From Ophiobolus disseminans (taxonomy: Eukaryota; Ascomycota; Dothideomycetes; Pleosporales; Phaeosphaeriaceae): a DNA stretch of 64,000 nt. The stretch is from positions 1,073,531 to 1,137,530 of the forward strand of contig MU006219.1 of assembly GCA_010093685.1 (NCBI GenBank). The letters run 5' to 3'. Of this stretch, positions 21,066 to 32,016 are shown piece by piece (the stretch's first letter is position 1; each line of letters opens with the position of its first letter). Under the pieces are notes generated by a model. That model did no database searches, was not told the DNA's origin, and was given only the letters and a program-made list of their open reading frames with translations. The position numbers were made by a program, and so were the translations under genes.

Positions 21066-23579
21066 TTAGATCCACCCTGGTGGCGGAACGTTTCTCGGGG
21101 GTTTCGGCGTCAGAGGCGAGAAGATGAGACCCGATGCTCTCCAACCTCGCGTTGGCGATAGCCTGACCTTCAGTTCTTTGGCTTTGGTGCGTGGAGTCCC
21201 TTTCGAATTGGATTTCGCGAGTCGTTTCTGATAGTGGTCCGGGAAACCGTAGAGTAGTGTGGCAATGGCTGAGTTTTTCCTTATGCTCACTTGATCTTTC
21301 TCCGTTGCGCTCTTGATTACAGTCGCCAGTAAGAATACGAAGCTAAACACTAGCAGGCCAAGTGGGAGTGACATCCAAGCCCAGCGAACGTTAACATAGA
21401 CTTCGTTGTCCCATGCCTTCCCCAACACCATTTCGCTGCTAGACGACGATCGTACAACGTTCGTCACCGAATCAGCAAGCCTCTCCAGGTGGCGCGTCAC
21501 GTTGTTGGGCAAGAGCCAAGGGTTCATGTCAAGTATCTTTGTTCTGACCAGTGTAGCAGAACCTGTCCTCCACCGAAAAATCTGTGCAGCTGTGGTGTTT
21601 GCAACAGACGTAAAAGCTGGGAACATGCGATCAAAGATGTTCACTGTCCGGAACATTGTATCGTTGTTTAGGCCCCATCCCCATTGCGAGAAGTTTGGAC
21701 CAGTCGAAGGTGCGGTGATTGTAACATTCTCGAGGTAGTCGGTCCAGTATATGTCCTCATCAGGCATGTATGTGCTCGTCCATGGATATGGGCCTTGGGA
21801 ATCATTGAGGTATGTAGCTGTAACCTCTTCTTTGTATGTGCCGACGAAGTAAGAAGATTGGACAGTCTTGACACAGAACGCTAGGACGCACTCGTGCAGT
21901 ACTGGTGCCTTGTTTGCATAAACGTCGGAGGCATTCCTGGTACTGGAAATCAAGACGTCGACAACCGCATTCCGGATTTCCTTGAAGTTGATGGAACCGT
22001 CCCCCCAAAGTGGTTTGCGCAGCCCAACCTCGACAAGGGGAAGGCTTCTCATCAATAAGGCCTCACCAGTTGTCTTTCCATCCTCCCCAAGCATATACCC
22101 GGACATGAGGACGGGGTTGGCGCTAGTAGAGTTCAAAAAGTAGCCACACACAGTTGCATTCGGATACGAAGATACGGTAGTGTTGAGGGTCGAGATCCAG
22201 TCGACTTGTGTGTAGATGCATGAGAAGTTAAGAAGTTGAGGAACTTCAACACACTTGCTGCACATTGCGAGTGTGTCGTAAGCAGGCCACGTACAATTGC
22301 TGCTAGGACAGGACAACGGGAAGTCCACGCGAGAGCCATTACCGAAAGGAACAGGCTGAGTGCCGTTTCCGACGAAGAACGGATCCGCTGCGGCTAGCAT
22401 ATCTCCATCATTGTTAATGATCTCGACGCCATTCTGGTAATCGACATTGAGAAGAGACTCATATCGTACGGATCGGGATATTGAACTGTTGGTCGGTTGA
22501 AGTGTCCACCGCTCAGGGAAGCTGACGACCTGTTGGAAAAATGGGTCCAGTGCCAAGGCGAATATGGTCACCAGTGCTCCTAATGCCGCGATGGTCTTGC
22601 CTTTGGTGTGAATAAGTAGCAGAAACGCACCCCATGGACCCCTTGATGCATTGTCAAACATCTCGAAGTCCCACATCTTCTTAGAGTCGCCTCTAATAAA
22701 CCAAATCCACTTCAGCTGACCAAGTGCTTCGGCAACAGGCAGGAGAAGAGCAGCACCTGCAACTCGGGAAAGGATGGAAACGAAAGCATTCAGAGTGAGC
22801 CCAACACCATCGAAGGGCCACTTCGTTGAAGGCCTGTCCTGTAAGACATAGAGAGTGGCTATGATAGCTCCCATGCAGACCGCGCTTATAACCCAACTGA
22901 CAATTTCAAGCAACCACCTTTCGATGACATTGCCAGATGAACTGTAGCTCCATAGCTTCTCCTCGATCCGCTGGGCAATGTTTGCTTCTGGGTCTGCCTT
23001 TTCGTTTTCGAATGGAGGAGGTTGAATGCGAATGGATGGCGGCTTGGGTGGCCCATCACGAATCCCAAGTCCCAGAGTAGATTTCCTTCCGCTGTTGAAG
23101 CTACCTTTATCCGATGAGGCAGGTTTGTCGAATTTGGTATCAACAGCCAACCCGTCAAGTCGTATCCGTGGTCGATCAGTAGGAAAGAAGCGAAGCAGTG
23201 GTCGTCGAGACGGAGGCTGAACAACCTCTGGTGGCGGCTCAGGAATGGGCCAGATAGCTGAGCGATCACTTGATGTTTGGATTGTTGTAGCCGAGCTTGG
23301 TTCAACAGAAGAAGGTTGAGGGAGGATGGCATCGGCTGGGCTGAGATAGGTTGATCTGCCGTGTGGAACGATTTCGGGAGTCGTCGGTGTCGTCGGCGTT
23401 GTACCATATGTCTTCATTGTTGCTCGTTCATCGTTGGCTTCAAGATAGATTGGGATGCCTGGGAATGCGGGCCACAAGGACGGACTTCTCGGTGAACGTG
23501 ACATGTCGGATGCTTGTCCGTGAACAGAGATAGGATATGGCATATGAACGATTGGAAGTACTGGATCTACCAGATACAC
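21066..23579 (-). CDS. DUF3176 membrane protein, paralogue E (intact, intronless)
   Basis: One uninterrupted frame encodes 837 aa, the longest member of the array. An extra N-terminal cytosolic region of about 200 residues is rich in Ser, Pro and Thr. The conserved NIAQRIEEKLWSYSSSGNVI block follows, then spans RWLLEIVSWVISAVCMGAII, RVAGAALLLPVAEALGQLKW and GKTIAALGALVTIFALALD. The loop has SCPSSNCTWPAYDTL, MCSKCVEV, VCGYFLNSTS and ECVLAFCVKT cysteine motifs, many N-x-S/T sites, and FNPW/MNPWLLPNNVTRHLERLAD-type signatures. A last span (AWMSLPLGLLVFSFVFLLATVI) and the LLYGFP and RLSPTRGWRASG tail close it. Several Met codons (positions 1, 13, 26 and 55) could be the start. It ends 147 bp from the convergent secreted-precursor gene. 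It is the most diverged copy and has no introns. Confidence 0.9.
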   Translation of the reverse strand: MYLVDPVLPIVHMPYPISVHGQASDMSRSPRSPSLWPAFPGIPIYLEANDERATMKTYGTTPTTPTTPEIVPHGRSTYLSPADAILPQPSSVEPSSATTIQTSSDRSAIWPIPEPPPEVVQPPSRRPLLRFFPTDRPRIRLDGLAVDTKFDKPASSDKGSFNSGRKSTLGLGIRDGPPKPPSIRIQPPPFENEKADPEANIAQRIEEKLWSYSSSGNVIERWLLEIVSWVISAVCMGAIIATLYVLQDRPSTKWPFDGVGLTLNAFVSILSRVAGAALLLPVAEALGQLKWIWFIRGDSKKMWDFEMFDNASRGPWGAFLLLIHTKGKTIAALGALVTIFALALDPFFQQVVSFPERWTLQPTNSSISRSVRYESLLNVDYQNGVEIINNDGDMLAAADPFFVGNGTQPVPFGNGSRVDFPLSCPSSNCTWPAYDTLAMCSKCVEVPQLLNFSCIYTQVDWISTLNTTVSSYPNATVCGYFLNSTSANPVLMSGYMLGEDGKTTGEALLMRSLPLVEVGLRKPLWGDGSINFKEIRNAVVDVLISSTRNASDVYANKAPVLHECVLAFCVKTVQSSYFVGTYKEEVTATYLNDSQGPYPWTSTYMPDEDIYWTDYLENVTITAPSTGPNFSQWGWGLNNDTMFRTVNIFDRMFPAFTSVANTTAAQIFRWRTGSATLVRTKILDMNPWLLPNNVTRHLERLADSVTNVVRSSSSSEMVLGKAWDNEVYVNVRWAWMSLPLGLLVFSFVFLLATVIKSATEKDQVSIRKNSAIATLLYGFPDHYQKRLAKSNSKGTPRTKAKELKVRLSPTRGWRASGLIFSPLTPKPPRNVPPPGWI

Positions 23580-25936
23580 AACGAAAAGCGAGAGGAATAC
23601 ACGATTTCGAGTATACAGATAGGAGAGATCAAAAGCTGACTATTTGCTGCAGTCTCCCACTCAAGTTCTCACCTCCCAACTATAATCTATGCAGGTTGCT
23701 GCACGCCGCAATCGACCAAATCCACGATTGGAGTCTGCATGAAACATCAAACACAGCTGCAACTGCGGCGTGCGTCCCCGCTATGCCTTCGTTCTAGAAA
23801 GTGGTGCATTACCGACCGGATCGACCATTCACGGCGCACTGGTCCGTGCCAGCCACCGTTAATACATGCCAAGAGAGGCGGCTGAGGGTTGTTTCCAGGA
23901 CACCTGCGTGAGGCGGGTGCTTCGGGTGCTGTCAGGCCGGGGCACCGGTGAGGGCGTAGCCGTACAGCGTAGTGGTATAAGCGCTGGCATGGCCGGACGG
24001 CCAGCCTAGTGCGTTCTGTTGCCGCCGCGTTATGAAATGCATATGCGGACGTATGCAGACATATGCAGGCTGACATATTATTAGGATTTGGCCCCCGCTA
24101 GAGGGGTGGTTGATGATGACGATGTGGCACAGTCATATAGGCGCTTCGAGCCTCACGACCCTTTGAAACAAACGTAAAGGCGTAGAAGTTTGAGAACGTC
24201 GTTGTCTACGCCACCCAGCGAATGACGGACGATGACGCTGGCTCTGAGGAAGAAGGCATGATGTTGTGCGGCGCAGTGTTATGTGTAAACGGTGGAGACG
24301 TTGCTGTTTCGACGTTTCCGTGGTGGGGTGGGGGGATCTTGGTCGGTGCGGCGTTCGCGCGATCTGTGTGTTAAGCGCGGAGCGTCGATCCACCGTACAA
24401 AAATAGGCATCCAATCAGTTTCAAAGTATAAGCGATCTTATCGATTGCGAGCAATATGTTTCTTCGGCATCGCCATTAATCGAGATCCGAGTTCCACAGC
24501 GTTCCAAGGTTGCTCCACATGAAATAGAACAGTGGTCACTCGAACGAGTCCACGTAACGGTCCATTCACTATCCGATTCTTGCCGGAAAGAATCCAGGAA
24601 GGCGCTCAGCAAACACTTCCAAATGGACCAACCTTCCCCTTACTTTGGCATTGACCTTGGCAGATGGCACTGATGCCGCTGAGGCTTTGGCCGCGTCGTC
24701 TCATTCGGTGCTTAAGAGTTACCGACACGTGTTGTTGCAGTGACGCAGGTCTCTAAACTGCAGCCAAAAGGAACGCGGCTATCGGAGACCCTCATGAGGC
24801 TCCTCAGAGCTCCTACTGGAGGCACTGTTTATGCTTACTGCTTCAGCGGAAACGCTAGGGTCTTCTAATTCGCCTGGCGAGTTTGTGTTCCCGTCCTAAA
24901 AGTCAGAGGTCTATTCCTTGTAGCCGCCTAAACGGGGCCTCTTCTCTGGCCGCATGAAGAAACAACTGGATTTTGCTCGTACCTACGACGTGTTGGGTTT
25001 CGAATGTCGTGAAGAGGCTGGGAATTTGGCCTCTTCTGGAGGATTCGAGAAAATAATGAGCCACGTATGGTCACAAGGGATTTCCGCATCACCTCATGGG
25101 CGGTTTCATGGCAAGGAACAGCTGGGGAGGTTGGGGAAGTTGCTAAAAACAACTCTGAGCCTCAGGACTGAAGGCGCGAATCGAAACAAGATTCGAAGCG
25201 GTGGCTGGATCGCCTGACGAAATGGCGATGGGTACGGACTGCACCAAGACTTGACAGTGATGCGGTTGGACCTTTTCGAACACCAACATGATTGCGGTAC
25301 GCCAGCACGCGCCAGTTTGAGAGGGTCTCAATACAAGCAACACTAGAGACCGATCATGATGCAACAGATGCGTGGTGGGACTTTATGGAACTCCTCGAGT
25401 TGCGGCGTAGCATCTGTTGGTTGTGTGGGAAATAGCTAGCAGTGATTCCATGGTCCCAAACGTATCTTTCGGAGCATCTGCTGTCGAAGCGGGGAAGGAA
25501 ATGAGCCGTGATGCATGGGTGTCGAAGCGCGGCAGTCAGACGTAACTCAACATGGGTACTGATATAGCTAGGGTAAACAGTGCTCGCTTAAGAATTGAAA
25601 CATGCACCCTTAGAATACCTCGAAGGAAAGGAGACAACCGCCGTACTTTGTATTTTGAGTTATCTTGGGCAGACTCAATCTTGTTAAGACGATGGAAATT
25701 GCTCGTTTCCAAATAAGCACAGGCGATAACCGACAGCCCGGGTAGATTCGGTGCTTCGTTGTACGACTGCTTACGGTCAGCCATGTGCTTGGAATAGACA
25801 GTCAGCAGTGCAACGGTGACAAATTCGCGGGTCAGCATATGCGACGAAAGTGGTAGAAATCGTTGACAGGTGACGACGCTTGCGTCTTGGTCGAGAAATT
25901 GCTTGGATGGGGTATTATTCGTGCAAGCGCACTGTC
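23580..25936. other. Long intergenic region, no gene recognised
   Basis: About 2.4 kb separate the DUF3176 array from HAL2. Small open frames on both strands (for example 24954-25217 and 24133-24414) have low-complexity or unconvincing translations and no splice support. I see no tRNA or repeat structure. Confidence 0.5.
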
Positions 25937-27190
25937 CTACTGCTTCACACCGAGAACCTCCTTGACGACCTCGATCACTTGAGGGAAGACGTCCTTTGGC
26001 GCAGCAACAACGCCCTTGTTCTCCTTCAGTGTCCTGCCAATACCAAAGTCGAGAGGCTTGCCCCACGCGTCGGTGACTTCGCCGCCCGCTTCTTGTACAA
26101 GGACTACACCAGCGGCGTGGTCCCAAATCTTTTCTTCGTACGACTTGCTGACTGGCAGCCGGAGGTAGATGTCGCCGGCACCGCGCGCAATGGAAGCGTA
26201 TTTGGCCTGCGAGTCCATGCGTACGGAGGACTTGGTGATGCCGAGCTTCGAGGCAATGGCAGCGTTGTCGCCGTGGGACGAGTGGCCTGCCTCTACCGAC
26301 TCACAGAAGGTCGCCTGTCTGACATCTGGAACCGCCTTCATAGAAATCTTCTTCGATTGTTGTAGCGCTCCCTTGCTGAGCGGCCGGCTTGTTGCTCCTT
26401 CGCCTTTCACAGCGCCGAATAGCACGCCCTTTCCTTCCTTGTCGTCTGCGTCTGCGCCGATTGAGCTATCAAGTGGCGCCTGGTCGTCGATTGGGAGGTT
26501 GGGACAGCCGATAACGCCTACGGTAGGTACTCCATCTACCATGAGTGCCAGACAGACGGCGTACTGTCCGCCCCGAAGAAAGCCTTTGGTGCCGTCGATG
26601 GGGTCGAGTGCCCAGATCCTTCCCTGCCTGCCTCCATTGCTCCTTCCGCTATCGAGCGCTGTAAGCATGTCATCCACACTCTTAATTGGCCCGCCAATCT
26701 TGTCCTCGGCTGAGCTGTCATCGAGCTTGGCTGCTTGTACGAGATCCCAGACAAGCTTACGCTCGTCCTCGTTCTTGCGCAGATCGTCTGCATCTTCTTC
26801 GCCAACAACCTCGTCTTCAGGGAATGCATGCTTTATCGAGGCGATGATAAGGGCTTGTGCGCCAAAGTCACCAATTGTGACAGGTGACGAGTCGCTCTTC
26901 GAGAGTGTGCCCTTCGAGTGGCTCGAGTACACCGTCTTGGTGAGGATGGAGGCGCGTTGGACAGCCAGGAGAGCGACCTCCAATTCCTTCTCGTATGTCA
27001 TTGTGTGTATGGTTCGATTGGTCGAGAGCAGTGATGTCGAAAGTTTTGATGTTGAAGTAGGGTGAAAGTGAAGTTTCAATTGGGAAAGACGAGCAGCACT
27101 CCGTGACAGAAGCGAAGGGCTAAGTAGTGAGATGGCCAGGATGACGAGTGCGAAAAGAAAATATCGCGATGTCGCAATTCGGATGGGCAT
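25937..27190 (-). CDS. HAL2: 3'(2'),5'-bisphosphate nucleotidase (HAL2/MET22 type)
   Basis: The enzyme removes the 3'-phosphate from 3'-phosphoadenosine 5'-phosphate, a by-product of sulfate assimilation. It belongs to the Mg-dependent, Li/Na-sensitive inositol-monophosphatase superfamily. The single exon encodes 417 aa. Metal-site motifs are visible: GEED at about 130-133, DPIDGTKGF at 196-204, and WDHAAG near 360. The GGQYAVCLAL and DSQAKYASIARG segments are family landmarks. The canonical family N-terminus corresponds to the internal Met64 (codon at 27001). The 63 residues before it include a hydrophobic stretch (FLFALVILAISLL) and a basic Ser/Thr-rich segment, which looks like an organellar targeting or anchor sequence. 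Both starts are possible. The gene is head to head with the C3HC-domain gene, 386 bp apart. Confidence 0.93.
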   Translation of the reverse strand: MPIRIATSRYFLFALVILAISLLSPSLLSRSAARLSQLKLHFHPTSTSKLSTSLLSTNRTIHTMTYEKELEVALLAVQRASILTKTVYSSHSKGTLSKSDSSPVTIGDFGAQALIIASIKHAFPEDEVVGEEDADDLRKNEDERKLVWDLVQAAKLDDSSAEDKIGGPIKSVDDMLTALDSGRSNGGRQGRIWALDPIDGTKGFLRGGQYAVCLALMVDGVPTVGVIGCPNLPIDDQAPLDSSIGADADDKEGKGVLFGAVKGEGATSRPLSKGALQQSKKISMKAVPDVRQATFCESVEAGHSSHGDNAAIASKLGITKSSVRMDSQAKYASIARGAGDIYLRLPVSKSYEEKIWDHAAGVVLVQEAGGEVTDAWGKPLDFGIGRTLKENKGVVAAPKDVFPQVIEVVKEVLGVKQ

Positions 27191-27576
27191 GAGCTAAAAG
27201 AAATAGTACATGCAGGGCTGAGAGTTCTGGTGGGGTTGAGGGGTGGTCGATTGACGTAACAAGGCGGGATGGTCTGCGGCGGGAGTCTCCTCGGGGGTTT
27301 CCTTTTTGGTGTTGCCGCCATGGTAACGCGCATCCTTGGTCACGATCGCCCAACGCGACCGACTAATGCGCCAGGAACACGCAACCTTCATCTATTGGTT
27401 TGCTATGCCCAGAACCTTTCTTTGACTGTTCACACTCGGATCCAAGTTGCCATACCGTGGCTTCCGCGCTGTAAGGGCAGTAAACAAAGATCGTCACAAA
27501 GGAGCGTTCTACGCGACTCACACTAGGACCTCGACAACAGTGCTATCAATAAGTTCAACATCGCACCTCCCTCACC

Positions 27577-29108
27577 ATGGCAGAAACACAACCGGCGCTA
27601 GCCACCACGAAGCGCAAGTTCCACAAGCTGGTAGACAGCATCGCGGCCAGTACGTCAACAACGTCGCTCGCAAGTACCCTGCAACAATCGAACACCTCGA
27701 CCACGTCACTCGGCCTCTCCGCTACGCCTGAACCGCCCAACAAACGCCCAAGAAGCTCCAACGCAAGCATGGAGCGAGATAGAAGCATCTCCGCCAGTCA
27801 GGCGCGCATACAAGCACTGAAGGACCAGCTCCTCACACCCCGAAGAGAAGGCACAGTAAGGGCTGTTGGAAAGGCTGCTGTATCCAAACCGTCTACACCA
27901 CGAAAACCGGCCAACTTCCAGCCCTATAGCCAGGAGCAATTCCTCAGCCGAGTCAAGACCTTTGCCGATGTGAAGAGATGGACGACGAAGCCAGACGCCA
28001 TCAACGAGATAGAGTGGGCAAAGCGAGGCTGGAGCTGTGATACATGGAACACAGTGGCGTGCAAGGGGGGCTGCGAGAAGCGCGTTGCAGTCAAGCTGAG
28101 ACCGAAGCGAAAGGATGCGAGTGGGGAGGCTATCGACATGAGCGAGGACTTGTCAGCTGATGTTGATGAAAGGCTGGTGGAGAGGTTCAGGGAGCTTATG
28201 GAAAAAGGCCACGCTGATGACTGCCTGTGGAGAAAGCGAGGGTGTCAAGGTAAGCACTATAAATGTGGTGTCAAACCTTTGAGTACGGACTAATAAGATT
28301 CGTAGAAGACGTCTACCACATCCCCATTGCGAATCGCGCAACGAGCTCTGCTGAACTCCTTTCACGATACCAATCGTTCAAGCCCATAGCTTCCGACCTA
28401 CCACTTCTCGAAAACATCACATACCCCGATCCGTCCGTCGATAATATTCTTGAGCGTGTGCCGTCAAGCCTGTTCAATTCATCGACCTCAGCCGTACCTC
28501 CTCCATCATCAACTTCGGATACAGTTGCTTTTGCTTTTGCGCTGTTCGGATGGTCAGGCACATCAGAATCGCGGATATCTCTGGCAGTATGCAACCACTG
28601 CTTCCAGCGCGTGGGACTCTGGTTATCATCGGACACAAGGTTGAAGGAGATGAGCAAGAAACTGGACGTTTCGATCGAGAGCTTGCGCCTCAACATCCTC
28701 GAATCGCATCGCGAGCATTGTCCTTGGAAGAATGCAGAGTCGCAAAAAAACTCTAACGATGGGCCGATTGCGAACATGGCTGCGTGGCAGACTTTACAAT
28801 TCATACTTCTGGCTAGGCAGCGAGCCTCACCGCAGAAGGATCGACAGGCTAGGGGGCATAGCAGAAATGTGGAGAGTGTGGATCTCGGCAGTGAACCAGA
28901 TTATCCGAGGGGAAGTATGGAAAGCTACCATGGAGATCATGAGAAAGATGAAGCAACTGCATCATTGCAGGAGAAGTGGAAAAAGTTCAAAGCGAAGCTC
29001 AGACGGACAACGAGCAAGAAAAGTCTAAAGAGTATTAGGAGCGTGAAAAGTGGAAAGAGTGTGAAGAGCACGAGCGAGAAAGAGAAGGAGAACGAAGCAA
29101 GGCATTGA
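27577..29108 (+). CDS. C3HC zinc-finger protein (Rsm1/NIPA-like)
   Basis: Exons 27577-28249 and 28306-29108 (56-nt intron) encode 491 aa. Residues from about 110 to 225 form the C3HC domain. They start at the FLSRVKTFADVKRW helix, pass through WAKRGWSC and CKGGC, and end in HADDCLWRKRGC, which supplies the Cys/His ligands. After the intron a second module has CNHCFQRVGLW and HREHCPW, matching the Rsm1-like second half. The C-terminus is a basic Ser/Lys-rich tail. Known relatives are S. pombe Rsm1 (mRNA export) and animal NIPA (ZC3HC1, nuclear-pore basket). A nuclear role is therefore likely, but the exact task here is inferred. Confidence 0.87.
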
Positions 29109-29544
29109 GCAGGCTTCTTGTGACAATTCGTTCAGTTATACCACTCCGTTTCTGTAGTAGCCGACCGACAATGAACTTGCCTGTATACGATGTCGACGTC
29201 AACTAGCGCAATGGCATGTTCATATCCACAGACCCCCACCATGCGTACCAACTAGCGTGCTGGGTCCGCATGCTTTCATTGGCGTACCTGCATCAACACC
29301 ACACCAACGCCACATTTGATCGTCGCAGGGCCTAGACGCGGAGCCGAGATGGCGCGTCGATCGGTGTCTGTGGCTGCAGAAGAGATGACGACAGCCTGTG
29401 GTCGGCTTCAGCTGACGGCAACAGATCTTACCCCGCTACATGAGTCTATTGACGCAATTGTCAACGGTTTGGTTCCTTTGGAGGAGACATGAGTTGATCC
29501 GAATATATCGTGGTTTCTTACAGGCCAAATAAGAGACGGCCAAA
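29109..29544. other. Intergenic region, no gene recognised
   Basis: This holds the 3' flank of the C3HC gene and the promoter of the PLC-like gene. No open frame or repeat stands out. Confidence 0.5.
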
Positions 29545-30954
29545 ATGCCGTCTAAGGGTGTAAAATGCTTCACATACCTCTCCGTCCCGGCCGTTGAAGT
29601 CGAATACTCAGTTCCAAACCAGACCATCAAACGAGACAACCAACAAGACTTCAGCATCGACCACCTCGAAGTCGACAAGAAGAATCTCGGCACTTTCGAC
29701 TTCAAAGGTAGATTCGAATTCGTCGTGCGCCGGGATGGCCGAGAACTCACGCGCCAATGGCTTAAAGTCAACGCCATGACCGGGAAACTGAGCGACGGCA
29801 CAATGGTCAACATGGATCAAACACCTAGTATCTTCGCAGAAGACCTCATCATCTCATATGGCTTCTACGACGCCGGCCCCGGTCACGCAGGCCTCCCCAG
29901 TCAACACCAATGCTACGTGACCGTCACTCGAAACAATGAAAACTGGATGGGTGATCTCGCCCCTCAAGACGATGACAAAAGCTCGCACCCGTTCAACCGG
30001 ATGATCCTCCCGTCTTCGCATGACATTGGCATGAACAGCATGGACACCAGTCTCGCACTGCTCAAAAACGCTGGCACAGGCGCAATCAAAGAAGTCCTTG
30101 GCCGCGAGCTCCCCCACGTCTTCGACATCTTCAACCGCGTCGGCGACGGCGCCGTAAACCGCATTGCCCCAGACATAATCCGCGCCCTAGCCATAACCCA
30201 AAAAGACAGCCTGGACACAATCCTCAAACTCGGCGCACGATACTTCGAATTCCGCCCCGCAAAATGCCATCGCCGGCTCCTCGCCGTCGGCGACCTAGAA
30301 GATACATTATACTTCCAACACGGCGCGATCCCCGGCATGCCATATCGCCAATTCCTCACCGACATTGTGCAATTCCTGCAAGACCACCCCAACGAAATCA
30401 TCGTCGTGCAGAACCGATGGGACGGCGTACCCGGCGACTGTCCACGCCCCAGCGACGACGAACTGCGCGACGTGCGCGAGGACGTACTGCGAGATAAAGA
30501 TTTGCAAATCGGCGACGAAAACGACATGACAAGTAAATCCATCCGCGACCTGCGCGACGAGAAGAAAATATTAATCATACTGCAAAACACACGCCAAGTA
30601 TCCAACTACGACGATGCCGCAAACGCAACACTAACAGGCGACTCCATGATCGACAAGCTCAACGCCATGGCGCAGGACCCGCCGTCGGGATACCCGATCA
30701 CGCTGCTGCAGTGTCAGGCCACGGCAACGAATATCCGCGACGTTATTGTGGCGAGCGTGTTGGACTCGGATGTGAGTACGAGTCCGATCTTGGCGACGAA
30801 GGCTACGTGTGATAATAAGATATTGCCACTGCTGAGAGGCGATGTGGGCAGGAGACTGGTGGGGGAGGAGGGGGTTGTGGTGCTTATGAATGATTTTTTT
30901 GAGGGAGGGACGGCGGATACGGCGATTGGGATGTGTGGGGAGAGGTTGGGGTAG
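29545..30954 (+). CDS. PI-PLC X-domain phosphodiesterase-like protein
   Basis: The single-exon gene encodes 469 aa. Residues 1-130 look like a beta-rich N-terminal domain. The X-domain barrel follows, with LPSSHDIGMN (His159), GARYFEFRPAK (about 230-240) and FQHGAIPGMPYRQF (His259), then HPNEIIVVQNRWDG. The two histidines fall where PI-PLC X enzymes keep their catalytic pair. There is no C2, PH or Y domain, and no signal peptide. It therefore resembles the single-domain, bacterial-type PLC proteins rather than eukaryotic PLC-delta. Substrate and location are unknown. Confidence 0.85.
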   Translation: MPSKGVKCFTYLSVPAVEVEYSVPNQTIKRDNQQDFSIDHLEVDKKNLGTFDFKGRFEFVVRRDGRELTRQWLKVNAMTGKLSDGTMVNMDQTPSIFAEDLIISYGFYDAGPGHAGLPSQHQCYVTVTRNNENWMGDLAPQDDDKSSHPFNRMILPSSHDIGMNSMDTSLALLKNAGTGAIKEVLGRELPHVFDIFNRVGDGAVNRIAPDIIRALAITQKDSLDTILKLGARYFEFRPAKCHRRLLAVGDLEDTLYFQHGAIPGMPYRQFLTDIVQFLQDHPNEIIVVQNRWDGVPGDCPRPSDDELRDVREDVLRDKDLQIGDENDMTSKSIRDLRDEKKILIILQNTRQVSNYDDAANATLTGDSMIDKLNAMAQDPPSGYPITLLQCQATATNIRDVIVASVLDSDVSTSPILATKATCDNKILPLLRGDVGRRLVGEEGVVVLMNDFFEGGTADTAIGMCGERLG

Positions 30955-31207
30955 GGGATGGGGAGTTGACGGGGTTTATCGTCCAGGTTCTAATGAAGGA
31001 TCGTGTCCTGATACTAATCACTCATCAAAGATGGTGCTTCTTTTCGCTAGTGTTCGAGTGTGCTGAGATGGTAAGAGATAGAGAGAGGTGGAGCGCACAG
31101 AAATTGAATCCGAACAAGCGACTCGAGACTCCACAATGGGCTTCCAGAGATTCATGGCTGTCCACAGGTATAGTATGATACATATATACAAACACAGTCC
31201 GATCCGC

Positions 31208-32016
31208 TCACTTGATCTTCTTGTTCTTCAGCTTGATCGTCTCGCCGTTGACGAATATGCCCTTGCCCTTGTATGGCTCCGGCTTCCTCCACATCCTGAT
31301 GTTCGCAGCAAACTGCATAACGACCTCTTTCTCCGGCCCCTCCAGTAGTAATCGCGTCGGTTGCGGTGTGCTGGCGGTGACGCCCTTCGGTATGCCGAGC
31401 TCGACTGGGTGCGAGTAGCCGACCTTGAGATTGACAAACTTCTGGCCAGGGTACTCGGACTCGACGGTGGTAGCGGTGTTTTCAACCGAGGCACGGAAGC
31501 CGACGCCGACGAAGCGCAGAATTGCGCTGTGCCCTTCACTCACGCCGAGGATGTGGTTGTGGAGGTAGGCGCGGGTTGTGCCTGTTTATTGTCAGTTCGA
31601 GGGCCTTGAAAAGTATAGCGATCACCCATACCCCACATAGACTTCTGCTTCGCATCCGTCGAATCCTGAATTGTCAATGTCGGTCCGCCCAGTTTGGGAT
31701 CTTGATTGATGTTGACGTAGTTCGGGATCTCCATTGAGAGCTCCCCAAGTGGACCTTTAATCTGTACTGTGGACATCGGCTGCACTCTGGTCCCCCGGCC
31801 CTTCCCTGAAGGCGCTATAATGTTGAACGTGACGCCCTGCGGTATTGAGAGCGGGTCAGACCCAATCTTGGACTGGCATGGCGAAGTCGTGGTAAAGGCG
31901 CGGGGCGCTGACAGCCTCGAGAGGGCGGGGACCAGGAAAGCTGGTATCAGCTCGGAGTGCTGTATTGAGGTTCTTGCCACGCATTGGGCGCACCTTCTTC
32001 GTGCTGGCGCAAACAT
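31208..32016 (-). CDS. MRPL6: Mitochondrial large-subunit ribosomal protein uL6m
   Basis: This is a structural protein of the mitochondrial 54S subunit. Exons 32016-31626 and 31581-31208 join across a 44-nt intron into 254 aa. An N-terminal basic, alanine-rich presequence comes before the two L6 repeats. The first has IPQGVTFNI and GPLGELSM. The second begins at the splice junction (HNHILGVSEGH), runs through VNLKVGYSHPVELGIPKGV and WRKPEPYKGKGIFVNGE, and ends in a lysine-rich tail. The R-x-P-E-P-Y-K-G-K-G-I signature is diagnostic of L6. It is divergently arranged with KAR5. Confidence 0.94.

Noticed and set aside
26169..27065. 298-codon plus-strand frame inside HAL2
   Set aside because: It is antisense to a complete, motif-rich HAL2 frame and has a low-complexity Ser/Pro translation with no domain.
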